Origin: Acanthaster planci
Taxonomy: Eukaryota; Echinodermata; Asteroidea; Valvatida; Acanthasteridae
Reading direction: 5' to 3'
DNA length: 58,107 nucleotides
NCBI RefSeq assembly: GCF_001949145.1
Contig: NW_019091697.1
Location: 1,803-59,909 of the forward strand
Part shown: positions 27,801 to 35,666 of the stretch, piece by piece
Numbering within the stretch: position 1 is the stretch's first letter
How the letters are laid out: each line of letters begins with the position of its first letter
The notes under the pieces: generated by a model
Databases searched by the model: none
What the model was told of the DNA's origin: nothing
Seen by the model: the letters and a program-made list of their open reading frames with translations, nothing else
Translations under genes and position numbers: made by a program

Positions 27801-30800
27801 GAAGGATTAAGGAGTGTTAGGGTTAATCAATACTATGCACGTCAGGACGAACGGCATTACTGAACAGCGATAAAAAATTGACAATTTATTGGTCTGGTTT
27901 GATTGCTGCACGGTGAGTCTTGGAATCTGAACTCGCGTTTGACGCCAACAGATTCTCATTTTAACAAGTGGTTGCTTTTCCCAACAGAAAAAAAAGTCAA
28001 GAGTGATCCAAAGAGGGTTCCACTTTAAAAAAGAGATTGGACTGGGTTACAAGGCTCTCAGACACAGCTTTTCCCCTGCTTATTGATTCCAGAGAAACTT
28101 GAGAGACAGTTATCTCGCCTGGAATGCACCGATTCCGAGAGAAAGTTAGTGTAAGGGGTTTGACAATGGGTTCGAACAAGACACTCACCACCACAACCGC
28201 CACGCTTCGCAAAAGTTGACTTTCCCCTGAAATTTGTTCAATCGATCCGATTACCCTACACCATAAAAACCAGGGTAAGGAAGAGTATTAACCCTGACAG
28301 TCCTCAGTCCTCCAACAGGTGAAGGATTGAGGACTGTTAGGGTTAAGACCCTGGGACGCGGTTATGAATTTTTCCTTACACGGTCTCTGGACCGGCCTCG
28401 CCAGATGAGTCCGTATCATTTCTCAGGGTTGCAGAGCCCTGAGTCCGTCCTAAAGGTAAATAAATGCTTCAGTGGTTGTCCCCTAGTCTCTACAGCTCTT
28501 AAAAACCACGAAAAGTACATCACAGTACTGTGGGGGCGTAATTCCAGACTATCCCGATTTGGGAGGGGGCCTCGCCACGCGCCAGCCAAGCCACCCTACC
28601 ACCACAACACCCCCCAACCAAAATAACACTTCAGAGACAGCCGAAGGAGGCCTCTGACAAGTTCCAGACAGCTGTCACTGATAAAAAACATTCCACTGTC
28701 TGCCCCCGGCACCGTTTTGTAAACAGTCCATTAGATTGTATACAAGGGGCCACTTAGCACAAGTCTTATGGGAGTTGGCTGGAGGCTGGCTGGACTTTTT
28801 TATTTTTTCTGGCTAGGGGAGGCCCTGGCTGTAAACCAGGTTCTTCAGCGTGTACAGGGCAGGATATGATAAATAGTCGTTGCATTTGGACGAAAAAAAA
28901 AATTACACGTTAATTAGCTCAAATGGACTCGCCAAAAGAGGCCGCTCACTCTTCCCAGGACATGACTGAAAAAACGGCCCATCATTTCGTCAGGGGGATC
29001 ACTATTCGCCTGGGTGGACTATACTTATTTTTTCGTAATTTCGTCAATAATCCGCTCCGGCGAAAAACAATCTGCCCGGGCGAAATACTAATTCGCCCGG
29101 CCGGGCGAAGTGAGCGACAGAGTCACGTACTAAATACGCTTCTGTTCTGCTGACACTTATGAGTAAAAGTGACAACTTACTGAATGGGCATTCTTGGCAG
29201 CACCGATCAGGAGGATGAACTGGTTTGCTGCATGTTGGTGGGTGACAGGATTGCATCAAGCAAAGCAAAGTAGAATTCTGGCACGTGCAAGACGAACAAG
29301 GGCAAGGCGAGTAGGTTTCACCGTGATAAGAAATTCTGCGGTTGTTGTCTATGCACGGTAGTCTTTTCGGCCAGCCCTCTGTCAAAAGAACGCAAAGTGA
29401 AAAAAAAGATGCTTGATTACTTTCCTCGTGCTCATTTGGATAAGCCAGACTGCATTTGATTTGACACTCACGTGACTCTCAACGTTTTCTCGGGCCCAGC
29501 CTAACCGACCCGTTGAGCCAGGGGCTTGAGCAGTATCCTACAACGCGACACGAAAACATGGTGGCTTAGACGGATAACGTTGACAACAAATCAGAAAAAC
29601 CGTTTCATGTCGGGGCATAGTTGGTTCCAGTCAAGTGAATTATGTAAAATAAATGCCAGACATGTGTAAGTAGATGTCGTTTGCTTTTGACAATCAAATT
29701 ATTACTTCATATTACGCATGCTCGCCTAAACCTATGACGACATTATGCAGGTAAGCGCAAGTGTAAAAAAAATGAATGCACTCGTCGCAGACAGTAAAAC
29801 GCTAGGCATATTCTCAACGTGTTACCCCACCATGTTGTTCTCCTGATATGAAGGTAAAAATTGCCAAATTGTATACAACAGTAATAGAAAATGTTATTTT
29901 TACCCATACTTTTTACCCAGTGACAGGCGCGGTTTTAAAGCTATGGGGGCTAGACCCTTCGGACGTGACTTCACCTTTTAACTTTCGCTAGAGCTTTTTC
30001 CTTTTTCGCATTTTTTCGGGGGGTGAAGCTAAACATTTCTAGGGGGGCCTAAATCCCCCTAGCGCCCCCCCCCTCCATGCCTTTTCCAGTGTAATATCTT
30101 TTTGCCTAACACGCGATTCACACGGGACCCATTGTTGGGCAAAAGCAGTTTTACAGTGTACAGCACTTTGAAACTAAACACCATTAACTTCATATTATTT
30201 TTTTTCTCTCTCTCTCTTTAGCCTCCCTCCAGAACACGCAAATACACGACACGAAGGTTCCCTTGCGCCCCGCCATCGAGTCGCACCGTCGCCTTCTTGC
30301 CATTACGTGTGTACACTCGCGTCGCGTCGTGTAGTTACTTCGCCTGGAGGGAGGCTGAAGAGAGAGAAAAATGTTTGTCGAAAATAGTACACCATAACTT
30401 TGTGAGAATTCCCTCAGGTGAGTTGCATAGATTCTGAAATTAAGAGCCGTGGCGGTATACATCGTTTGGGACAGTGCGCTCTGTCCTTTCCTTCCTTTCC
30501 TTATCGAATGCTGCAAACTTATTGGGTTGTCAGAGGCGTTGCGACCAGGGGTGTGAAGCTGCGGCACCCCCAAATAATTCAATCCAGTCGGCAAACAGAG
30601 TTTTCAGTCGGCAAATGAATCCAAGATTGGTACATAGGTCTAAACTGTAAGAAGTTGGCCGTCGGCATTTCTCGTGAAGCAAGAAATGTATAGCGCATCA
30701 CGGATTTCCATTTTCCAAACTTTCTGAATTCTACACGTCATGAGGTTGGTGAACAAGTAACAAGTGGGCAAATTGACTTTGGCACCCCCCCCCAGAAAAT

Positions 30801-32930
30801 GCCGTTGCTACGTCCCCTGCTGGTTGTGCAAGTCATTCTTGTATTGAAATGTTATGTCAATGAAAGTATTTTTAAGATTTGAAAAACTACCGTACCACTT
30901 CTGCTCCAACTTCCAGTGAAATCTTGTTTGCGCTGTTGCAACCATGTGGCGTAACTACAAGGGTTACGTGCCCTCCAGTCGATGCACGTTAACCCCCCCC
31001 CGACGGCCCCTCCCCCATTTGAAATTTGTGAATAAACTCCGTTGAGTTTATATATAGCTATGCAGCTACACCTTGTTTTCTTCGAGGTGCCCCCTTGAAA
31101 AATAAGTGAACCCAAGGTGTCCCCCGAACATTTAGCCCTATACGCCACCGGTTGTAACACGTGGGAATATTCTGCATGAAAACACGTCCAGTTGAATATT
31201 CAAGAATACTCGATGGCATAACAAAAATCACAACATATAACTAAGAATAGCTCTTCGGTTTGTTTCTTGAACTTTCGGGATATGCTCTTTCTACCTTACG
31301 TCGGACTTTTGCCTATACCAGTGGCTACAAATACTATATATACAGCTGTCAATCAGTTCAACACAAAAGAATTTTTAGTGATTGTTAATCAAAACACTAA
31401 TCAACAAGCAATTTACTATGAAATACTAAATAAAATCGACCTGTTAAACGTAATGGCACAGATATGAGTGAAAATTTGATGCCAACCAAAAGCTGATAAT
31501 TCCTTCAAACTTTTTACCACCCACATGCAGGCAATGAGGATAGCGGTCACGAGGCAGCCACTGTCCGCCTTCCGCCTTGGGAACTCAGACCATCTCGTCA
31601 CTCACAGTCCCTCATCGATGCATCCGGCGCGGCGGGGCAGATGTTCACTGTGTCCTCGTTGCCAGTCCTTATATGCACAAACGACACGTTGCCCGAGCTA
31701 TTACAGACTACTACAGACCCAGAAGAAAGTGGATGGCTGACCTTAAATTTAATTGTAATGCCGCATATTGTATCTGAACCACATACGAATCTGAATCTGT
31801 GTTCCTCAACAAACTTCACTGAAAAAGAGAAGGTTTATTATAATGCTGTGGTGCCAAAATCTTGACTAGTTTTCATTCAACCAATTAACGAAAGCTGCTC
31901 ACTTTGTACATCCAGGCAGTGTAAGCTATGACATCAAACTAATACTAGAAGGGGCACTTTGATTGAACGTTCCTGAGCCTGAACTTGTCACGTCAAGGAT
32001 GAACTTTTTACTTTAACATTTTCATAGAGATGGTAAATACTAAGTGAATCCATTCTTTGCGCTGGAAGCACATCACATAAAGACCAACTGAAATGCACAA
32101 ATTTAAATACAATTGAAATTTAACGTATAAGAACATGCTCCTAGCTCACATAGATTAGGAAATTGGTTACGTCATTATGCATCTGCACATAAAAGCTAGA
32201 ATTGGAAAGTGATGGCCGAGACACAGTCCCTGGGGCTAATTAACAGGCAAGGAAGAACAGGCAAGGAAAGAAATACTTCTCGGACCTCGGATCGACTGGC
32301 CAGCCGGTAGTCGAGTAGTTAAGACGTCTGCACGAGTGAGCAGCAGGTTGTGGGTTCGAGTCCAAACTGAGTGAGCTTGTGAATTTTTTACACAAGCTCT
32401 CGGACAAGCACTGAGTATGCAATATTTATAAATATAACCGTCGAGAAAGGGCAAAACCTGTGTTATAATTAAAAAGGAAGAAAACAGTGACTTTCCAATT
32501 CATTTGACCGCGAGTAATTCCTGATTGACTCTAGGCTGTAGCAAGTGATCTTAAGGGAGCTATTTCAAACTAAAATTGCATGAATTTGAAAAGGTCCATC
32601 AAGGCTATTTCGCAAAAATAGAATAACAACGAAGGTAACAGACAACGACCGAAGTTCCTGTGGTCACAATGTTCACACCGAGACGGTGTTTGGATTATGT
32701 CTTTTATGCTGAAAACAAACTGACTGGTTGTGAACAAGATGTCGAATAGCTCTGTGGATATCATTATTCTATATACTATGAAGTATCAATCATGACTTAC
32801 CGTATTGACTGGAACTTGAATAACTTGACTCGAAGTCTTCATCACTAGACTGGCTCATAGCACTCAGAGTGCAGAAAACAACCACAAACACCACCAACCG
32901 AACTACTCGGTCCCCAATAAGGCGCTGCAT
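21561..32930 (-). CDS. secreted modular protein: signal peptide, Cys module, VWC, 2 unknown domains, VWC, unknown domain, SRCR
   Basis: Supported minus-strand coding exons are 32801-32930, 31606-31818, 29181-29378, 27042-27506, 26183-26650, 25230-25424, 23118-23576 and 21561-21883. Each internal exon is a multiple of three long and is entered and left in phase 1, the pattern of shuffled extracellular modules. From the first VWC to the end, all junctions read through without a stop. The second exon ends in a lone T and the first VWC exon starts AG, which would give TAG. An unseen exon or a separate short transcript must therefore lie between them. The product would be extracellular. VWC and SRCR modules bind proteins or ligands (growth-factor regulation, innate immune recognition), but the role of this mosaic is unknown. 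It could also be two genes, with the break between 29.4 and 31.6 kb. Confidence 0.75.
21884..23117 (-). other. intron between the third unknown domain and the SRCR exon
   Basis: On the minus strand it starts gttagt and ends acatag. Between 22735 and 22815 there is an imperfect run of GAATTTGAG-like units. No further exon is supported, since the flanking phases agree (G|GC). Confidence 0.65.
23090..23939. repeat. segment duplication, copy 1 (partner 27016-27920)
   Basis: It is the counterpart of the block above. It retains the uninterrupted text CCTGATTAATCAATAC where the partner carries a hairpin insert, and it continues beyond 23939 into the relic domain start. Confidence 0.85.
23118..23576 (-). 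CDS. exon: unknown domain, copy C (153 codons)
   Basis: Phase 1 at both ends, acceptor acactag, donor gttagt. Motifs are DITVTSVTPMLSGD, REENFLTVNLKVTYAN, GLWQTAMWLSSHEDGS, GTLMDNVLTEDQQSQ, ARYLCATFSKG and VLVGCTPLE. The alternating hydrophobic strands and the two conserved Cys suggest an all-beta extracellular fold. It is very similar to copy A at 27042-27506, and the similarity extends into the intron upstream in transcription, so this pair arose by a recent segment duplication. Confidence 0.85.
23931..23984 (-). pseudogene. relic of a further unknown-domain exon (start only)
   Basis: On the minus strand after a tttag acceptor the frame reads DVTVNGVTPMLSGDSP, matching the first 16 residues of domain copies A-C. 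The rest of the domain is absent: the sequence passes into the intron shared with the duplicated block. No donor follows in frame soon after. It is a broken fourth copy, probably skipped in splicing. Confidence 0.7.
24829..24905 (-). repeat. weak tRNA-like repeat
   Basis: The minus strand has GGTTCGAATCTC, a good B box, at the right spacing from a GTGTAGTGAGTAAGG stretch that only loosely resembles an A box. The stems do not pair convincingly. It may be a decayed SINE head inside the intron between domain copy C and VWC 2. Confidence 0.3.
25230..25424 (-). CDS. exon: VWC domain 2 (65 codons)
   Basis: Phase 1 at both ends, acceptor caatag, donor gtaagt. It carries ten cysteines in the von Willebrand factor C order: LPC, then TVCSSCTC, LRC, YSC, LTC and the final CCRVC, with the usual W before the second Cys group (TGQWYLHGE). 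Such modules, as in chordin and related proteins, often bind BMP-type ligands. Whether this one does is not shown. Confidence 0.9.
26183..26650 (-). CDS. exon: unknown domain, copy B (156 codons)
   Basis: Phase 1 at both ends, acceptor cctatag, donor gttggc. It has the same framework as copies A and C: DVSVNSVTLMLSGDGS, REENFLIVNLTATYAN, GLWQTAMWLSSQEDGS, GTLADNVLTEDHQSQ, AQYVCVKFNK and VLIGCTPLEGC. It differs by two additional cysteines (DLKCDE and EGCRG) and is clearly older in divergence than the A/C pair. Confidence 0.85.
27042..27506 (-). CDS. exon: unknown domain, copy A (155 codons)
   Basis: Phase 1 at both ends, acceptor acactag, donor gttagt. Motifs are DVTVTSVTPMLSG-like at the start (NVT after splicing from VWC 1), GLWQTAMWLSSQEDGS, GTLVDNVLTEGQQSQ, AQYLCAKFSKGENPE and VLIGC. 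Identity with copy C is high, including the adjoining intron up to about 27920. Confidence 0.85.
27768..27825. mobile_element. 55-bp hairpin element inserted with TTA (or TA) target duplication
   Basis: The insert reads from CCCCTAACACTCCTCAG to GGAGTGTTAGGGTTA and folds on itself. It interrupts GATTA|ATCAA, which is intact in the duplicated partner at 23.85 kb, so the empty site is known. TTA flanks it on both sides. A second, near-identical hairpin is at 28288-28346, and a larger relative with the same ends is at 49413-49963. Confidence 0.85.
28288..28346. mobile_element. second copy of the 55-bp hairpin element
   Basis: TTAACCCTGACAGTCC at the left is inverted as GGACTGTTAGGGTTAA at the right. 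The loop contains TCCTCCAACAGGTGAAGGAT as in the copy at 27768-27825. Confidence 0.85.
29181..29378 (-). CDS. exon: VWC domain 1 (66 codons)
   Basis: Phase 1 at both ends, acceptor ttgacag, donor gtaagt. The cysteine order is LPC, CPCSSCTC, LLC, QSC, PTC and CCQEC, again a von Willebrand factor C module with a GETYSPCPC turn. It joins domain copy A as A|AT (Asn). The upstream partner is uncertain: joining to the 31.6-kb exon makes TAG. Confidence 0.88.
30205..30370. mobile_element. short inverted-repeat element
   Basis: The left end TCTCTCTTTAGCCTCCCTCC and the inverse of the right end (CTCTTCAGCCTCCCTCCAGG) match, followed on both sides by a TACACGACACG/TACACGACGCG block. It looks like a non-autonomous DNA transposon with arms of about 45 bp. 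Confidence 0.7.
30946..31148. mobile_element. element with GTGGCGTA ends
   Basis: It starts GTGGCGTAACTAC and ends TACGCCAC, giving short inverted termini. The interior is a patchwork of C-rich and AT-rich text with no frame. The ends match those of the element at 33475-33615, suggesting one family. Confidence 0.5.
31606..31818 (-). CDS. exon: unknown Cys-containing module (71 codons)
   Basis: Phase 1 at both ends, acceptor tttttcag, donor gtgagt. It follows the signal-peptide exon as G|TG (Val). Text includes VEEHRFRFVCGSDTICGITI, SSGSVVVCNSSGNVSFVHI and NEDTVNICPAAPD, with four Cys and beta-like alternation. The frame would stop four codons past the donor (CE*), so an unspliced form would give a small secreted protein of about 115 residues. 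I do not recognise the module. Confidence 0.65.
32301..32445 (+). repeat. tRNA-like SINE-type repeat
   Basis: It shares its core with the element at 8.2 kb: GGTAGTCGAGTAGTTAAGAC (A box), CTGCACGAGTGAGCAG and GGTTCGAGTCC (B box), then GCTTGTGAATTTTTTACACA. The long inverted arms of the 8.2-kb copy are not evident on the left side. It lies in the first intron of the modular gene. Confidence 0.65.
32801..32930 (-). CDS. exon 1: signal peptide of the modular secreted protein
   Basis: The minus-strand ATG at 32930 begins MQRLIGDRVVRLVVFVVVFC, a basic head and hydrophobic core, followed by TLSAMSQSSDEDF with a plausible cleavage site around SA|MS. A Ser-rich acidic stretch follows (ESSYSSSSQY). 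The exon ends in phase 1 with gtaagt. A TATA-like box stands about 110 bp upstream. Confidence 0.8.
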
Positions 32931-33035
32931 ACTCGGCTATGGAATTCGTCTGAGAGTCTGCAAGGAGACTCCAAGTCTTGCAAGCTTCCAAAACTTTGAA
33001 AGTGCGTGTTGTGGGAGTACCTTCGTTCCCTTGGT

Positions 33036-33047
33036 CTTTAAATAGCC
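33036..33047 (-). promoter_or_regulatory. TATA-like box of the modular gene
   Basis: The minus strand reads GGCTATTTAAAG about 110 bp before the ATG. The position would allow a 5' leader of about 80 bases. It is the only TATA-like box seen close to this start. Confidence 0.5.
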
Positions 33048-33474
33048 CAGCGCGGTAAACAGCCCGATCATAATCATGAGTCAAGTTGGGTTGGCCCAAG
33101 AGCTCCCTTGGGTGTCGCAAGGGCCCTCGTTCATACGTCGAATGTGATCACGTGACCCCAAAACTCATGACATAAGTAATGCTTATGATATCCCAGGGCT
33201 TTACCCCACTGTTCGTGGAATCAGAACAACGAAATTGCCATGAAAATAAGCATTCAGAATGGGACTAAGGCCAAATTTGCTTCTTATTGTCAATAGTGAC
33301 TTTTCTTTGACACTAATGAGTTCCAGGAAACATTAATTATTTGGGCAATACTAGTGATTTCGCGTTCCGTTTTTTGAGGGAAAAAAAGGAAAATACAATT
33401 CGCTCGCGAATCAAGACATCTATGTTTCCATGTTTCATAGTGAGTTCTAGTTTTAGTTAATTTTCCTGGGCATA

Positions 33475-33615
33475 CAGTGGCGTAACCGTGACTAGGGCTA
33501 CATGTCCAGGAGGCACACAATATTTTTTCAAGGGGGCACCAAAAGACAATGAGGTTGTTCATGGATTTCAAATGGGGGAAACCTGGAGGCACGGGCATTC
33601 GTAGTTACGCCACTG
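33475..33615. mobile_element. 141-bp element with CAGTGGCGTAAC termini
   Basis: The left end CAGTGGCGTAAC and right end GTTACGCCACTG are perfect inverted 12-mers. The interior includes GGGGGCACCAAAAGACAATG and no frame. Such ends are common on non-autonomous hAT-like elements of animals; the assignment is from memory of that end pattern. Confidence 0.7.
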
Positions 33616-35666
33616 CATTTTAGAAAATCTCGCCATCTGTTGAATTACATCAACACATGTTCGATTTCATGTACATTAAATATTTACGGTCTGGTTAACA
33701 GTGGGGTAGTCTGGCTCCACTCGACGTGTATAAATCATAAGTCCGGTAGACAGCATGTCCGACGACGCAAGCAGGATGTATGTGACGTTATGTCTATGTA
33801 GGAAGCAGAGCACACTTACCTGCTTGTTGGAAAAGTAACCGTCAAAAGTTATGCTATTAGGTGGCAAGAAATATTTTTAAAAAGATGTCAAGAAAAATCA
33901 CGGAAAGGTGTCAGAATCGTGGAAAATCAGAGAAGAAAAACATTTATACATCAAAGACGTATCTGAACATTAACAAAAGTATCCTAAAATTCACAAAAAA
34001 GGGTTATTTTTAGTTTTCGTATATAGGCCTAGTATTTTTTTTAAAAATTTTAATGTTTTATGTCGATGTGATATGACTTGTTTATTGTTTGTTAACCATA
34101 AATGCTCCTTATGAACAGAAGTGTTTCCTACAATAAGTGTCTTCACTTGAATAATCACACACGTTATTGTCACAATGTTGCTTGTGCTAGTCTGTTTCAC
34201 TTTTACTATAAACATGAATCAATGGCTATACAAACAATGGCTACATGCGTTGTTCGTCACGCACAAGGGTTTACCCACTGCTAGCAGAGGGAAAGGTTTT
34301 CTCTGTTTTCTCCGAATGACGCCATCTACATTCAGAATTCGCATCTTGGTGTCACAGTGAACACAGAGAGAAAAAAGCCCTTTTAAGGTTGTTATAGTTG
34401 AACTCTGAAGACAAATGACACTATACGTTCAATTTGGACGCTTCCCCTGTTTATCTGAACAGATAAAATCAGAGAAAACATGTTTTCCTTATAGGTGCTC
34501 TTTAATCATTCAATTAACGAATTAATGTTCTCCCAGATTTCGGCATATGCACAGGCACACGTACAAACCGAGTGGAAGGGTGGAACGTATGCGTATGCTA
34601 CGTTCAGTTACGAACAGATGCGATAAAACATATCAGATCCAGAAAAGGTCGGCAGGTTTCCAACTTGAAATATTGCCAAGTTTCCGTGAACTATAATTTA
34701 TAATAAGTTTCAATTATTTCATTTCGACAATCTTCATTTCGAAGAAACCTCAGTGACGTTTGACCCTTCGTTGGCAAAGCCAGCCTCCGGGTGGTACAGA
34801 CAAACAAGACAGCTGTGATAAATATCCCCACTTCAAAAATCAGGAAAATAACAAGTCGATGACGAAGATATTTCTTTCCATAAAAAATCACCCCTCAAAA
34901 CAGGCCCATCGCTATTTTGAAAAAGGATGCCTACACACGAGCGCAAAATAAAGCAATTTGGAGGGCCTCGTTTGGTCTGATACTTTCAGAAATACAAGCT
35001 GGCAGTCCTGCCCCTGGCTTTCAGGCCTATTTACTGGCCTGCAACCTTAGTTCCCCCCCCCCGCTACACCGCTATGACCCTTACTGGTTGCCCGCTCCGG
35101 CCAAAAGACAAAGCTGAAGTTAGGCCGTGTCCAAATTACATTTTACTTGGCTGCGGCTAGAAATTACTCATGAGCCAGCGGTTCGCCCAACTGGCCATCA
35201 TCGTATTCAGGGGTAACTTTATTTCCCACTTTCTTTCCAGTAACTTGGTTGCTATCAGTAATTCATCTGTAAACGCTGAAGTCTCGTATTAATTCATGAT
35301 GATGTTATGGGCCATTCCTTTTCATTTCATCATTTTCTCGAGCATGAGCATGCAAAGCTCTATGTTTTTGTGGACCCCCTCTCCAGCTGTGAAATGCTCA
35401 CTGGAAAAAGAAAAACGAAGCTGATATGCAAAGATGGTATTTGTGCATCTGGATATCATCATTATTCTAATTTTTTGTACACCCTGACGGCTGCTATCAC
35501 TACTCAGACGTCTTGCTTACTGGCAATTAACACTTTTGTGAGTGATTCTAGTTCAAAGATAAAAGTAGTAAATATCTAAGACACACTATTGGGGCTATAC
35601 GGCAGATGAACGGTTTAGCTACTCGATAGAAAGTGCATAATAAAACTTGCCACAAGGAATAACTCA

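Larger units (their letters stand above)
27016..27920. repeat. segment duplication, copy 2 (partner 23090-23939)
   Basis: Domain exon A and about 0.4 kb of neighbouring intron match exon C and its intron in order. Shared text includes CACTATCTACAGAGTAGAGG, then GCACGTCAGGACGAACGGCA and TTATTGGTCTGGTTTGATTG. Similarity stops at GGTGAGTCT in both. Copy 2 has an extra 55-bp hairpin insert. Confidence 0.85.
29379..31605 (-). other. stretch between VWC 1 and the second exon; a missing exon is expected
   Basis: The phase conflict at this junction predicts another phase-1 exon or a gene boundary here, but I could not identify one. It contains inverted-repeat elements at 30205-30370 and 30946-31148. 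Confidence 0.45.
32931..35666. other. upstream region of the modular gene, no coding region seen
   Basis: Parts of 33095-33300 and 33690-33950 have counterparts in the same order at 39545-39715 and 39925-40140. Apart from the 141-bp element and the TATA-like box I find no feature. Open frames are short and unlike any family. Confidence 0.45.

Noticed and set aside
27997-28212. minus-strand frame starting MRSVAVVVVSVLF
   Set aside because: It looks like a short signal peptide, but lies in the intron between VWC 1 and domain A, has no phase-1 borders and no Cys module.
29471-29536. 66-nt exon-like piece (DTAQAPGSTGRLGW) with tag acceptor and gtgagt donor on the minus strand
   Set aside because: Considered as the missing exon between the second exon and VWC 1, but it is open only in phase 0; joined to T it reads TGA.
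30190-30594. 134-residue minus-strand frame
   Set aside because: It overlaps the inverted-repeat element at 30205-30370 and continues into low-complexity CT text; not coding.
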